Assembly (NCBI GenBank): GCA_035492455.1
Contig: DATJJE010000007.1
Span: 16,114-80,113, forward strand
Length of the DNA: 64,000 bases
Source: Gp6-AA40 sp035492455
Lineage (GTDB): Bacteria; Acidobacteriota; Vicinamibacteria; Vicinamibacterales; UBA2999
Direction: 5' to 3'
In this document: positions 8,741 through 17,578 of the stretch, in pieces
How positions within the stretch are numbered: the first letter of the stretch is position 1
How the letters are laid out: every line of letters starts with the position of its first letter
Program-made: the position numbers and the translations under genes
Notes under the pieces: generated by a model
Seen by the model: only the letters and a program-made list of their open reading frames with translations
What the model was told of the DNA's origin: nothing
Database searches by the model: none

Positions 8741-9730
8741 ATGCGCCGTAATGTTTTTGGCCCGGCAGGGGTCCGTTGCGCGTTCGCCGTGGCGGTCGCT
8801 GCGTACGCGGTCGTGGGATTGTTTTCGATTACCGGGCATGCCGGGCAGGCGCGCGCAGTTACGGCGGCAGGTTCCTATTCGGCCGCGCAGGCAGATCGTG
8901 GGAAGGCGTTGTACTCGGACCAGTGCGTCGCGTGTCACGGCGAGATGCTGGAAGGCGTGGTCGGCCCGCCGCTGACCGGTGACGACTTCCTCACCGACTT
9001 CGGCAGTCATCCGGTTGTCGACGTCATCCAGAAAATTCAGGCCACCATGCCGCAGCAGGCGCCCGGCACGCTCACGCGCGCGCAGGCAACGGATCTCGCT
9101 GCCTACATCCTCCAGGCCAACAAGTATCCCGCGGGTGCGGATCTGACCGACGCCACCGCGGCGCAGTTCACGCTGCCTGCAGGCAAGGCGGCTCCCGCCG
9201 CTGCTGCGGTCAGTCCAGCTGGTCTGCCGACGGTGACCGCGACCGCGAACCTTGCGCAGTTCATGCGCGCCGTCACGTTCCCGAACGCGAACATCATCTT
9301 CAACACACAGCTGTACGACCCGGGAAAAGAAAAGCCGAAGATGCCCATCCCCTACGACTACGTCCTTTGGGGCAAGACGGTGTACTACGGTTGGGAAGCG
9401 GTGGATGAAGCGATTCTCGCGCTGCGCGATACGTCGCCGATGCTGCTGTTGCCCGGGCGCAAATGTCAGAACGGCCGCCCGGTGCCAATCCAGAACGCCG
9501 ACTATCAGCAGGCGGTGAAAGACCTCGTCGCCTTCACCGACGAGCTCTGGAAAGCGGCGCAAACACGTAATCAGGACACGGTGAGCGCGCTATCCGAGAA
9601 GCTGAACGACACGTGCGCGAACTGCCACAAGGTTTATCGGGATGTGTCGGCATCGGGTGGCGCGTCGACCGGTTCGCTGACCGCGGATCGCTGCAATGCG
9701 AATCCGAAGGGCGGCGGGGTCGCACAATAA
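8741..9730 (+). CDS. Exported cytochrome c with two haem motifs
   Basis: A 329-residue protein. After an N-terminal hydrophobic export segment (about 11-32) comes a class I cytochrome c domain with CVACH at residues 62-66 and a candidate distal Met in 'ATMPQQAPG'. A second CANCH motif lies near the C-terminus, after a Pro/Ala-rich linker, in a helical segment resembling cytochrome c' type domains. I chose the start at 8741 because GGAGG stands at 8728-8732. It is probably periplasmic and may take electrons from a dehydrogenase, but none is directly adjacent. It converges with the secreted gene at 9757. Confidence 0.88.
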   Translation: MRRNVFGPAGVRCAFAVAVAAYAVVGLFSITGHAGQARAVTAAGSYSAAQADRGKALYSDQCVACHGEMLEGVVGPPLTGDDFLTDFGSHPVVDVIQKIQATMPQQAPGTLTRAQATDLAAYILQANKYPAGADLTDATAAQFTLPAGKAAPAAAAVSPAGLPTVTATANLAQFMRAVTFPNANIIFNTQLYDPGKEKPKMPIPYDYVLWGKTVYYGWEAVDEAILALRDTSPMLLLPGRKCQNGRPVPIQNADYQQAVKDLVAFTDELWKAAQTRNQDTVSALSEKLNDTCANCHKVYRDVSASGGASTGSLTADRCNANPKGGGVAQ

Positions 9731-9756
9731 GAACTTCCAACGACCCGAGTGCGCGC

Positions 9757-10494
9757 TCAGCGTGCGCCTGGATCGATGCGGTCAGGCCGAACCGCCGGCT
9801 GCCCTGGAGCGGCAGGAGCCTGACCGCGCACCGGCGGCGCCGGCACAGCGTGGTCGGGCTCGTTTAGGTACAGATACTGATATCGAATGCCGCGGCCGTT
9901 TTCGTCAAGCCAGCCGAAGGACTGCTGCATGATCGTCGGCGGCGGGAATCCCTTCGGCACTGTCGACTCCGCAATGATCAAACGATTGCGGTGCATGTAG
10001 GCGGCGGCGAAAGTGCGTGACTGATCCTTCAGGTTGGTGAACTGAATCTCCTGTCCGCCCACCATCTCCATGAAGTTGAACATCAGGTGCGTCACCTTCA
10101 CGTCCCTGTCGGCGATCAGCTTGTCCATCGCGTAGGTGACGGCGCCGCGCACGTCGTTCTTCCAGTAGCCATAGCCGGTGTCGCCGACGCCGATACAGGT
10201 CTCCGCTCCCGGCGGGCACTTGGTCGCCTTCTCGACGAGCACTCGCTCGACCGGCGTGTAGTCGACGACCGTCAGCGTGTGCTTTCCGCTGACGCCGTTC
10301 ACCGTGTAGATCTTCGCCGGCAGGTTGACGAAGTACTCCGTCAGCCAGGTCCCGTCGGTCACCACCGGCTTGCCGGGGAACGTGATGGTGAAGAAATCCT
10401 CCTTGCTGACGAACTCGGTGTAGTCGTCTTGCGCGAATGCGGGCGCGGATATCGCCAGGAGGACCGCTGCTGCGATGAATGCTTTGAAACGCAT
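9757..10494 (-). CDS. Secreted hypothetical protein
   Basis: A 245-residue protein starting at MRFKAFIAAAVLL with a clear signal peptide ending PAFAQ. The mature part contains DDYTEFVSKEDFFTITFPGKP, two cysteines in KCPPGAETC, and a Pro/Ala-rich tail. I recognise no enzyme motif. The frame extends far upstream, but that extension is shadow of the preceding gene; the start at 10494 lies eight bases after the stop of 10503-11195, indicating an operon with it and with the tandem MBL gene. Confidence 0.75.
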   Translation of the reverse strand: MRFKAFIAAAVLLAISAPAFAQDDYTEFVSKEDFFTITFPGKPVVTDGTWLTEYFVNLPAKIYTVNGVSGKHTLTVVDYTPVERVLVEKATKCPPGAETCIGVGDTGYGYWKNDVRGAVTYAMDKLIADRDVKVTHLMFNFMEMVGGQEIQFTNLKDQSRTFAAAYMHRNRLIIAESTVPKGFPPPTIMQQSFGWLDENGRGIRYQYLYLNEPDHAVPAPPVRGQAPAAPGQPAVRPDRIDPGAR

Positions 10495-10502
10495 AGAAAT
10501 CT

Positions 10503-11195
10503 CTATTTGAAATCGACGACGGTCTTCAGCGTGTTGCTGTCCGCCATCTTCGAATCGCTGGCCCGGAACTCGAGATCGCAATGATTGTTGGGCGGCGGCG
10601 CAAACGGCTTCAACTGCGTGCGCGGATTCGGAATGGCGACGGTGACCGTGCCGTTGGCGAGCTTTCCTTTCAGCACGCCCGATTCCGGTTCGCCGCCGCA
10701 GCCGAGAAAGAACCACACCCGCGGTGAATCGCCGATGTCGTTCGGCGTCTCGGTCATCGCGAACTGCAGCTGCACGGTCGGCTGGTTCACCAGGGCGGAG
10801 ACGATCTTCGGGTTCGAGATGGCCGGCACGCGCGCGAAGACGGCGATCGGCCGCGGGCGCGTGCGGCCCATCGGATTCACCGCAACGATCGTGCGGTTGC
10901 CCGGTGCGGCATCGGCAGCGACGTCAATCGTCACGTCCCAGAAAAGCGATCCTTCTCTGACGTCGCCTTTCTTGATGTCCTTCACCGTCATTCCGGCCGC
11001 CGGCTCGATTTCAACGGCGGTCACGTCGTTGCGGCCCGGGATGCCGAGATGCAGCACGTTGGTCTGTCCGGCAACGAGCTGCGTTGGAAAGAACCCTTCG
11101 ATGACGTTCGGCAGCCCCTGCGCGTGCGCGAAGTCTGCCGACACCAGCGCGACAAGTGCGACAAGGCCGGCAGCGATCGGCGAACTGCGTTTCAT
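10503..11195 (-). CDS. Secreted hypothetical protein, Ig-like beta fold likely
   Basis: A 230-residue protein with a signal peptide (MKRSSPIAAGLVALVALVS, ending HAQ). The mature chain is rich in short beta-type segments (GQTNVLHLGIPGRNDVTAVEI, GNRTIVAVNP) and has two cysteines. It looks like a secreted beta-sandwich of unknown role. AGGGA precedes the ATG at 11195, and the start overlaps the stop of the tandem MBL gene by four bases (ATGA), so the two are probably translationally coupled. Confidence 0.72.
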   Translation of the reverse strand: MKRSSPIAAGLVALVALVSADFAHAQGLPNVIEGFFPTQLVAGQTNVLHLGIPGRNDVTAVEIEPAAGMTVKDIKKGDVREGSLFWDVTIDVAADAAPGNRTIVAVNPMGRTRPRPIAVFARVPAISNPKIVSALVNQPTVQLQFAMTETPNDIGDSPRVWFFLGCGGEPESGVLKGKLANGTVTVAIPNPRTQLKPFAPPPNNHCDLEFRASDSKMADSNTLKTVVDFK

Positions 11196-13141
11196 TTTGT
11201 CCCTGCCTGTTCCAGTGCGATGACGCGTGCGGTCGCGCATTCGTCCATCATCTTCCAGTAGCGCTCACCCCGCAGCTTGCCGTAGAGCAGCGGATTTGGC
11301 CCGTTCGGATTCTTCCGAATCGTCTCCATATCGGCGAGCGTGTCCTGATAGATCCCTGGGTGCGCGTTGAGAATTCCGTCGGCTCCCATCTTCAACGCGT
11401 AGTCCTTGATGACGCTCTCGAACCGGTTGAGCGAATCGCGGTTCGGATGCTGCAAGCCACCGCCATGCAGCAGCACCACGTGCGGCTCGCCATGCCATTT
11501 CACCGGGATGAAGATGCCCAGCGTGCCCGGCGTGTGGCCGAACAGGTTGGTGAAGGTGAGCGTCGTGTCGCCGAGCGTCAGCGTGTCGCCGTGCTTGATG
11601 TCGACGTCGCGCATCGCCAGCGGCCGCTCGGGCTTCTGCGCCGGAAGCGTCGCGTCCCAGTCTTCCTTGCCCATGTAGACGCGCGGGCGATACGTCTTCT
11701 GTAGATAGTTGGCGCCGCCCGTGTGATCGGTCTGTCCCGGATGACCGTGCGACAGGACGATATATTTGATCTGCGCGGGATCGAGGCCGACCTTCTGCAT
11801 GCTCGGGACGAGGATGTCGCGTGCTTCCTCTGTCGAATTGAGTGTGTCGATCAGAATCAGTCCCTGACTCGTGGTGATGACAAACGCCCCCTGTGACGCC
11901 AGGCCCAGGAACCACACGTTGTCGAAGATCTTCGTCGGCTCGACCGTGTAGTCCTTCAGCGGCGGCAGACCGAGACGCTCACGCTTGAGAGCGACGCGCT
12001 CAGGGCCGGTGTACGAGCAGGTGTTCTCGAACTCTGCACCCAGGTCGGTGCCCGCAAGCTGCTTCGCGATCGCGACGTGGCGCTGCGCTTCCGCTGACGC
12101 GTCGAACTGCTGCTTGGTCGGATAGATCGGCGGCCGCGCCGGCGCTGCCGGCCGCGGCGCCGTCTGCGCGGTCGGAGCACCGCCGGCCTTCGCGGTCTCA
12201 TCGGCGATCCACTTGTCGGCGACCTGCTTCAGCCGAACGAGCCACTGCTTCCACGATTCGGGATCAACGAACGGATTCGGTTCGCCGGGCTTGCGGCTCT
12301 GCAGCTTCACCATCCGCTCGAACGTGCCGCCGTTGGGGTACGTGGACATCGCGAGGTAGCTGTGAATCAGCAGGCCGACCTGCACGTCGGGCTCGAGCTG
12401 CGCCACCCGCGCGACGCTCGCCTGGAACTTCTTGCCGCCCTCCACGCCGTCGCGCGGCTCGGGACCGCCGAAGAGGAACGCCTTGTAGGCCTTGCCGTTT
12501 TCGTGGACGGTGAACTCGTACGAGATGCTTCCGGGCGTGTGGCCCGGCGTCAGGTACGCCTTGATCGAGGTCTTGCCCAGCGTGATGACGTCGCCGTCCT
12601 TGATCACGAGATCGTTCGGACCGCGCTGCACCGCCTCGTTGAACGGTGGCGTCGTCTGCGGCTTGTCGCGATAACCCTGAGCCACATCGTCCACCATCTT
12701 CCAGTCGGCCTCGCTCAGGCCGATGCGCGCGCCCGACAGCTGCTTGATGCGCGCGGCGCCGCCGAAATGATCGAGGTGACCGTGGACGATGAGAACGTAC
12801 TTGATGTCCTTCGGGTTGAAGCCGAGGTTGCGGATGTTATCGAGGACGTGATCGACGTACGGCTCCTGCGAGCTGTCGATCAAGATGAGGCCTGCGGTCG
12901 TCGGAATCAGCCACGTCGACACCGTGCCGACGCCGACGTGATACAGATCGTCGAAGATCTTGAAGCCCTCGAGCGACTTCTGAAACTCCGCGTCGCGCGC
13001 CTTCGTCACGCGGTACTGGTAGCTGATCTCCATGCCCGGCGGCGCAGGCGGCTGCGCTGCAGCTCCGCCCTGGCGCCCCTGCGCCGCGAGAGGCAGGGTG
13101 AATCCCATGACGGCGAGTGCGACCAAGACTGTTTTCTTCAT
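11192..13141 (-). CDS. Tandem (two-domain) secreted MBL-fold protein
   Basis: A 649-residue exported protein (signal peptide about 1-21) made of two MBL domains joined by an Ala/Pro-rich linker at about 318-338. Domain 1 has a canonical site: HGHLDH at 120-125, His201 in TPGHTPG and His260. Domain 2 resembles the stand-alone MBL protein at 602-1681, including the NPNGPNP motif near its end, but its metal motif reads HGHPGQTDH (465-473), with three extra residues before the Asp-His pair; His536 and His594 remain. Domain 2 may therefore bind metal differently or be partly inactive. The palindrome at 13150-13179 lies just upstream. Confidence 0.85.
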   Translation of the reverse strand: MKKTVLVALAVMGFTLPLAAQGRQGGAAAQPPAPPGMEISYQYRVTKARDAEFQKSLEGFKIFDDLYHVGVGTVSTWLIPTTAGLILIDSSQEPYVDHVLDNIRNLGFNPKDIKYVLIVHGHLDHFGGAARIKQLSGARIGLSEADWKMVDDVAQGYRDKPQTTPPFNEAVQRGPNDLVIKDGDVITLGKTSIKAYLTPGHTPGSISYEFTVHENGKAYKAFLFGGPEPRDGVEGGKKFQASVARVAQLEPDVQVGLLIHSYLAMSTYPNGGTFERMVKLQSRKPGEPNPFVDPESWKQWLVRLKQVADKWIADETAKAGGAPTAQTAPRPAAPARPPIYPTKQQFDASAEAQRHVAIAKQLAGTDLGAEFENTCSYTGPERVALKRERLGLPPLKDYTVEPTKIFDNVWFLGLASQGAFVITTSQGLILIDTLNSTEEARDILVPSMQKVGLDPAQIKYIVLSHGHPGQTDHTGGANYLQKTYRPRVYMGKEDWDATLPAQKPERPLAMRDVDIKHGDTLTLGDTTLTFTNLFGHTPGTLGIFIPVKWHGEPHVVLLHGGGLQHPNRDSLNRFESVIKDYALKMGADGILNAHPGIYQDTLADMETIRKNPNGPNPLLYGKLRGERYWKMMDECATARVIALEQAGTK

Positions 13142-13149
13142 ATGTAGCG

Positions 13150-13179
13150 GTAGGCCGGGTCCTTTCGGACCCGGCAGAT
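13150..13179. repeat. Dispersed palindromic element, copy 2 (inverted)
   Basis: These 30 bases are the exact reverse complement of 6685-6714. The core is a 9-bp stem with a TTTC loop. It separates the MFS transporter stop (13190) from the tandem MBL start (13141), both on the minus strand, so it could attenuate transcription between them. Only a short T run lies nearby. Confidence 0.8.
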
Positions 13180-13189
13180 TGTCAGAGCT

Positions 13190-14506
13190 CTAATGCGGAA
13201 GCGGCTGTCCCTTCGTCTCCACGGTGAAGGGCAGGAGGAACATGCCGGCGAAGAGGACGATCGAGGTCAGCGCGATCGGCGTGCCGATGTTGCCGAAGTG
13301 GTTCACACCGGCGGCGATGAGGAACACCATGCCGACGCCCACAAAGCGGCCGATCGAGCTGATGAAGCCCATGCCGCTGCCGCGGCTGCTGGTCTCGAAC
13401 AGCTCCGGCAGCCACAGTGTATACATCGCGAAGTTCGCGCCGGCGAGGCCGAGCAGGAACGTCATGCCGAAGAAGATGGGCAGCGCGTTCGCCCCCATGA
13501 TGAAGAACGCCCAGCCGAACGAGATGGCCGTCGTCACCGCCAGCAGGGACATGAACATCGCCATGGCGACACGCCGGCCGAACCTCTCCGCGAGGACGGG
13601 CGCGAGAAGGCAGCCGATCACGGTGCCGATCGCCAGCACCGCTCCACCCCACGAGGCGATGCGTGCTGCGTCCGCCGCCGCCGCTCCCTGCCGTTGCGCG
13701 ATCTGCGTGAGCGCCGTCGGCACGTAAATCGACCCGGCCCACTGGCCGATGATCGACACCAGGTAAACGAGCGACATGATGATCGTGCGGTTCTTGTACT
13801 TCGATGTGAACAGCGCACCGAACGACTTCGCGATCGACGGCTTCTTGACCCTCTTCATTTCCTCGAACCGGTGCGACTCCTTCACGTTGGACATGATCCA
13901 GCCGACAAAGAGGGCCGGTACGCCACCGAAGGCGAACATCCAGCGCCAGCCGAAATTCGCTCCGATTGTGTAGTTCGCGATCGACGCGAGCAGGAAGCCG
14001 ACGTAGTAGCCCGTATGCAGGTATCCCGCGAACTTGACGCGCCGATCTTCCGGCAGCGACTCGGCGACAAACGTCGAACCGACCGGCTGCTCGCCGCCAA
14101 GGCCGAAGCCGCACAGGACTCGCAGGATCGCCAGCTGGTAGACGTGCGTGACCAGACCGCATAACAGCGTGAACACCGAGTAGGCGACGATGGTGAGCGC
14201 CAGCGCGCGCACGCGGCCGATGCGGTCCCCGATCATTCCCCAGAACATCGACAGGCCCCATCCGGCGAGGAACATCGCAAACAGGATGCTGCCCCAGATG
14301 CCGATGTTCACGGGCGTCGCCGCGTAGCCCGACATCGGCAGCAGCTCGCGCAGTGCGGGAACGAGCACGAGGCCGTAGATGAAGGCATCCATGCCGTCGA
14401 GCGTCCAGCCGGCGTAGGCCGCGAGGAACCCTTTCTTCTGGTTAGTCGTCAGCGGCGTGTTCGTGCGGACCGGTTGTGGATGCGTCGCTGTAGCTGTGAC
14501 GGCCAT
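13190..14506 (-). CDS. MFS transporter
   Basis: A 438-residue major facilitator protein with twelve predicted hydrophobic segments. The loop 2-3 motif GDRIGRVRAL is typical of MFS carriers, and the mid-part RVLCGFGLGGEQPVGSTFVAE resembles the AAHS and sugar-acid branches of the family. The start at 14506 follows GGGGG at good spacing; an upstream TTG is in frame but less likely. It lies downstream of the deacetylase and dehydrogenase genes on the same strand and may import or export their substrate, probably an organic acid or sugar acid (inference). Confidence 0.85.
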   Translation of the reverse strand: MAVTATATHPQPVRTNTPLTTNQKKGFLAAYAGWTLDGMDAFIYGLVLVPALRELLPMSGYAATPVNIGIWGSILFAMFLAGWGLSMFWGMIGDRIGRVRALALTIVAYSVFTLLCGLVTHVYQLAILRVLCGFGLGGEQPVGSTFVAESLPEDRRVKFAGYLHTGYYVGFLLASIANYTIGANFGWRWMFAFGGVPALFVGWIMSNVKESHRFEEMKRVKKPSIAKSFGALFTSKYKNRTIIMSLVYLVSIIGQWAGSIYVPTALTQIAQRQGAAAADAARIASWGGAVLAIGTVIGCLLAPVLAERFGRRVAMAMFMSLLAVTTAISFGWAFFIMGANALPIFFGMTFLLGLAGANFAMYTLWLPELFETSSRGSGMGFISSIGRFVGVGMVFLIAAGVNHFGNIGTPIALTSIVLFAGMFLLPFTVETKGQPLPH

Positions 14507-14570
14507 CGAATCCCCCAAATGGTGTTAACGGGCGTGAATTTCTTCGGAAAGTTCGCTCATTCTATGGGCG

Positions 14571-15599
14571 CTACTGGGCTTGGTCAAGCAACCTCACCCG
14601 CAGGTTTTCGGCGCGCAGCACGTCGCGGTTGACGACAAACGTCGGCGCCTTTCCGGCCGCAATGGCGACAACGGACCGGAAGGCGCTCTCCGCATTGTTG
14701 CGGAAGAACTCGTCCGTCCAGCAGACCGAGTGCGGCGTGACGATGACGTTGTCGAGTTTCAGGAGCGCGTTGTCGCCGGCAACCGGCTCGACCTCGAAAA
14801 CGTCGAGCGCGGCACCGGCAATTCGCCGGTTCGCGAGCGCCGCTGACAGCACCTTTTCGTCCACGATCGGGCCGCGTGAGGTGTTGATGAAGTACGCCGT
14901 CGGCTTCATCAGCGACAATTCGCGAGCGCCGATCGAGCCGCGTGTCTCCGATGTCAGCGGCGTGTTCACGAACACGAAATCGGCCTCGCGGAAGACCGTC
15001 TCTCTGTCCACGAGGCGGACGCGCAGCTTCGCCGCATCCTCCGGCTTCATGTACGGGTCGTACGCGATGTGCTGCATCTCGAGCGGCGCGATGATCCGAT
15101 ACAGCTCGCCGCCGATATTGCCGACGCCAATCGACCCGACTGTTTTCCCCGTCAGGCCGACGCCCATGTGATTGGTCGTCTCCGCCCACCGGCCCGTTCG
15201 CGTCAGAGAGTCCTTTGTGAAAATCTTGTGTGAGAGCGCCAACATCAGCGCGAGGATGCTTGTTGCGACCGGACGACGAACGCCGTCAGGGGTGTTCGTC
15301 AGGACGACGCCGTTTTCCGTGCACGCCTTGACATCCACGCTGTCGTAGCCAACGCCCATGCGCGCGACGATCTTCACGCGCTTGTCGGAACCGGAGACAA
15401 CGGCCGCGGGAACTTTCGGATTGAGAACGCACAGCCCGTCGTATTGCGCGCCGTGCGCCGCGGTGAGCTCTTTGACGTTCTCCGGGATGAACTCCCACTG
15501 CAGCTTCGCATCGTCGAAGATCTGCAGGGCACGCGCGTCGAAGATGGACGTGCCGTCCGCGCGCAGCGTGTCGCGCGTGATCCCAACTCGAAAATTCAT
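14571..15599 (-). CDS. D-2-hydroxyacid dehydrogenase family oxidoreductase
   Basis: A 342-residue NAD(P)-dependent dehydrogenase. The Rossmann motif is GVGNIGGELYRI, followed by an acidic residue in AYDPY. The family's catalytic Arg-Glu-His set fits NTSRGPIVDEK, DVFEVEP and VTPHSVCWTDEF. It probably reduces or oxidises a 2-keto/2-hydroxy acid in the cytoplasm. Its ATG directly follows the stop codon of the deacetylase gene, so the two are co-translated. The MFS gene follows after 64 bases, which suggests a small catabolic operon. Confidence 0.88.
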   Translation of the reverse strand: MNFRVGITRDTLRADGTSIFDARALQIFDDAKLQWEFIPENVKELTAAHGAQYDGLCVLNPKVPAAVVSGSDKRVKIVARMGVGYDSVDVKACTENGVVLTNTPDGVRRPVATSILALMLALSHKIFTKDSLTRTGRWAETTNHMGVGLTGKTVGSIGVGNIGGELYRIIAPLEMQHIAYDPYMKPEDAAKLRVRLVDRETVFREADFVFVNTPLTSETRGSIGARELSLMKPTAYFINTSRGPIVDEKVLSAALANRRIAGAALDVFEVEPVAGDNALLKLDNVIVTPHSVCWTDEFFRNNAESAFRSVVAIAAGKAPTFVVNRDVLRAENLRVRLLDQAQ

Positions 15600-16496
15600 C
15601 TATAGCGGAGCGCCGGCGAACTTATCGGGATTCTTCAGGTACCACTGCTCGTACATCTCCCGTCCGTTCCACACGAGCACGCCCTTCTGTTTCAGCACGT
15701 GGTCGTAGATCTGCTCGAGATACTTGAACGCATGTGCCTGACCCGCGGCGTACGGATGAATGGCGATCGAGAAGACCTTCGGCCGCTTCTCGCTTTCTTT
15801 GTACAGCTGATCGAAGGCGTCGATGCACTTGCGCGCGAAGTACTGCGCCTCCTGCGTCTGTACCGCCAGTGTCGTCACATCCTGGCATTCGATGGGATAT
15901 GGGAGCGAGATCAGCGGACCATGTTTCGTCTTCAGCCTCGTCGGCTCGTCGTCGAACGGATACTCACAGGTGTACTTGACGCCGGCGGCGGCGAGCCAGT
16001 CGGACGACTGGAACGTCTGGCCGAAGCCGGGGCTCAGCCATCCAATCGGGCGCTGACCGGTGTGCTTCTGCAGGACGTCGAGCGTTTTGACGATCATGTC
16101 TTCCGGCTCGTGCTCGACGTGGATCGGCTGCTGCTCGTAACTGTGACCGACCATCTCCCATCCGGCTTTCGCCGTGGCCTCGACGATGCGCGGGTAATCG
16201 ACACAGACGCGGCCGTTGATCGACAGCGACGGCTTGATGCCGAGCCGTTCGAACAACTCGAAGAACCGCCAGAAGCCGACGCGGTTCCCGTATTCATGCC
16301 ATGCCCAGTTGCCGACGTCGGGAAACCTGACTTGTCCCTGCGGGGGCATCAGGAGCAAACGGGGCATCGGCCGAGTGATGTCCCAGACTTCGACGTTGAC
16401 GATGGTCCAGAAGATGATGCGATTGCCGCCAGGCAGTGGTGGCAGCGGCGGTCGATCGACGATTGCTGAATAGGGTCCGCGTTCGCGAGGTTGCAT
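15600..16496 (-). CDS. Polysaccharide deacetylase-like (NodB fold) hydrolase
   Basis: A 298-residue cytoplasmic protein without signal peptide. The sequence GWEMVGHSYEQQPI and WLSPGFGQTFQSSDWLAAAGVKYTCEYPFDDEP resembles the allantoinase-like PuuE branch of the NodB deacetylase family, which acts on C-N bonds of small molecules rather than on polymers. IAIHPYAAGQAHA near residue 250 supplies another likely metal or catalytic His. It is the first gene of the deacetylase-dehydrogenase-MFS run. No clear ribosome binding site precedes the ATG at 16496. Confidence 0.82.
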   Translation of the reverse strand: MQPRERGPYSAIVDRPPLPPLPGGNRIIFWTIVNVEVWDITRPMPRLLLMPPQGQVRFPDVGNWAWHEYGNRVGFWRFFELFERLGIKPSLSINGRVCVDYPRIVEATAKAGWEMVGHSYEQQPIHVEHEPEDMIVKTLDVLQKHTGQRPIGWLSPGFGQTFQSSDWLAAAGVKYTCEYPFDDEPTRLKTKHGPLISLPYPIECQDVTTLAVQTQEAQYFARKCIDAFDQLYKESEKRPKVFSIAIHPYAAGQAHAFKYLEQIYDHVLKQKGVLVWNGREMYEQWYLKNPDKFAGAPL

Positions 16497-16520
16497 GGGG
16501 AGTGTCCGAGGAGAAACACG

Positions 16521-16546
16521 AAGGGCCGGGTAACGACCCGGCCCTT
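16521..16546 (-). terminator. Strong hairpin after the DUF6152 gene
   Basis: An 11-bp perfect stem (AAGGGCCGGGT and ACCCGGCCCTT) with a four-base AACG loop begins 18 bases past the stop of the minus-strand gene at 16565. On the minus strand it is followed by CGTGTTT, a weak T tract, so it probably terminates or attenuates before the deacetylase operon. Confidence 0.65.
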
Positions 16547-16564
16547 CAAATCGTCGAGTTCGCT

Positions 16565-16963
16565 TTAGAAGTCTTTCGGCAGGGCGGCGTTGTTGCCGTC
16601 CCAGTCCTTCACGGTGCCGTCCTTCGCCTTGAGGAAGCCGAGCAGGCAGCCGTTGGAACCGTCGCGCAGCACGTGGCAGCGGGCCTTGATAGTATCGCCC
16701 GGCGCGACATATTCCTTCGTCACGCCAATCCGCTCGAGGCCGTTGCGGCCCGTCGCTTCAAGCGCCCAGATCTGCGGTTCGCCGCCCTTTGGATCCTTCA
16801 CCTCGAGATAAATCCACGAATGCGGCAGCAGGAGATGGACCTCCTTGACCGTGCCCGTGATATCGGTGAACGAATCAACGTAGTTGCCGTGGGAATGGTG
16901 TGCCCAGGCCGGCAACGCAAACAGGACCGAAACAACCGCCGCAAGAGCCAATCTAGACCGCAT
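16565..16963 (-). CDS. DUF6152-type small secreted protein
   Basis: A 132-residue protein with a signal peptide (about 1-20, ending PAWA) directly followed by HHSHGNY, the His-rich mature N-terminus typical of this family. The remainder (GTVKEVHLLLPHSWIYLEVKD, GDTIKARCHVLRDGSNGC) suggests an OB-like small beta barrel. GGAGG precedes the ATG at 16963. It is paralogous to 48265-48678. The His cluster suggests metal binding, but function is unknown. Confidence 0.8.
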   Translation of the reverse strand: MRSRLALAAVVSVLFALPAWAHHSHGNYVDSFTDITGTVKEVHLLLPHSWIYLEVKDPKGGEPQIWALEATGRNGLERIGVTKEYVAPGDTIKARCHVLRDGSNGCLLGFLKAKDGTVKDWDGNNAALPKDF

Positions 16964-17104
16964 TTTCAGCCTCCAAAGTACACGAATCGAGCCGCCTAGG
17001 CCGTAAGACACGTGATTCTATACGGCTAAATTCGACGTTTGCAAGCGTTCAGAAGTTCCGCCTGATATACCATCCAGCCACCGGTATCTTCCCGAGGAGC
17101 TGAC

Positions 17105-17578
17105 ATGGCGCAGATCTCGTTGAAAGTGAACGGCATGACGCGGGTCGTCGATACCGACCCGACGACGCCGCTGCTCTACGTCCTCAGAAACGACCTCGAC
17201 CAGCATGGACCCCGGTTCGGCTGCGGTCTTGCCCAGTGCGGAGCCTGCACAGTCATTGTCGACGGCAACGCGGTCCGCTCGTGCACGATTCCGGTCTCGA
17301 CGATGGGGAACAAGAACATCCAGACGCTTGATGGCCTCGGGACCGTCGAGAAGCCGCATCCGCTGCAGGCGGCGTTCATCGAGGAGCAGGCGGCGCAGTG
17401 CGGCTACTGTATGAACGGCATCCTCATGACGGCGAAGGTGCTGCTCGACAAGAACCCGAATCCGACCGATGCCGACATCAAGCGCGCGCTCGACCCGGTG
17501 CTCTGCCGCTGCGGCAGCCACCTTCGCGTCATCCGCGCCATCAAGAGGGCAGCGCGCACGCTGCAGGCACGCGCATGA
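17105..17578 (+). CDS. (2Fe-2S) subunit of a molybdenum hydroxylase
   Basis: A 157-residue small subunit of the xanthine dehydrogenase/isoquinoline 1-oxidoreductase family. The plant-type cluster uses Cys40, Cys45, Cys48 and Cys60; the second cluster uses Cys99, Cys102, Cys134 and Cys136 (CGYC and CRC). It passes electrons from the molybdenum subunit. GAGGAG stands just upstream of the ATG, and its stop overlaps the next start (ATGA), so it forms an operon with the large subunit. There is no FAD subunit, as in the isoquinoline/aldehyde oxidoreductases that use a cytochrome as acceptor. Confidence 0.93.
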   Translation: MAQISLKVNGMTRVVDTDPTTPLLYVLRNDLDQHGPRFGCGLAQCGACTVIVDGNAVRSCTIPVSTMGNKNIQTLDGLGTVEKPHPLQAAFIEEQAAQCGYCMNGILMTAKVLLDKNPNPTDADIKRALDPVLCRCGSHLRVIRAIKRAARTLQARA

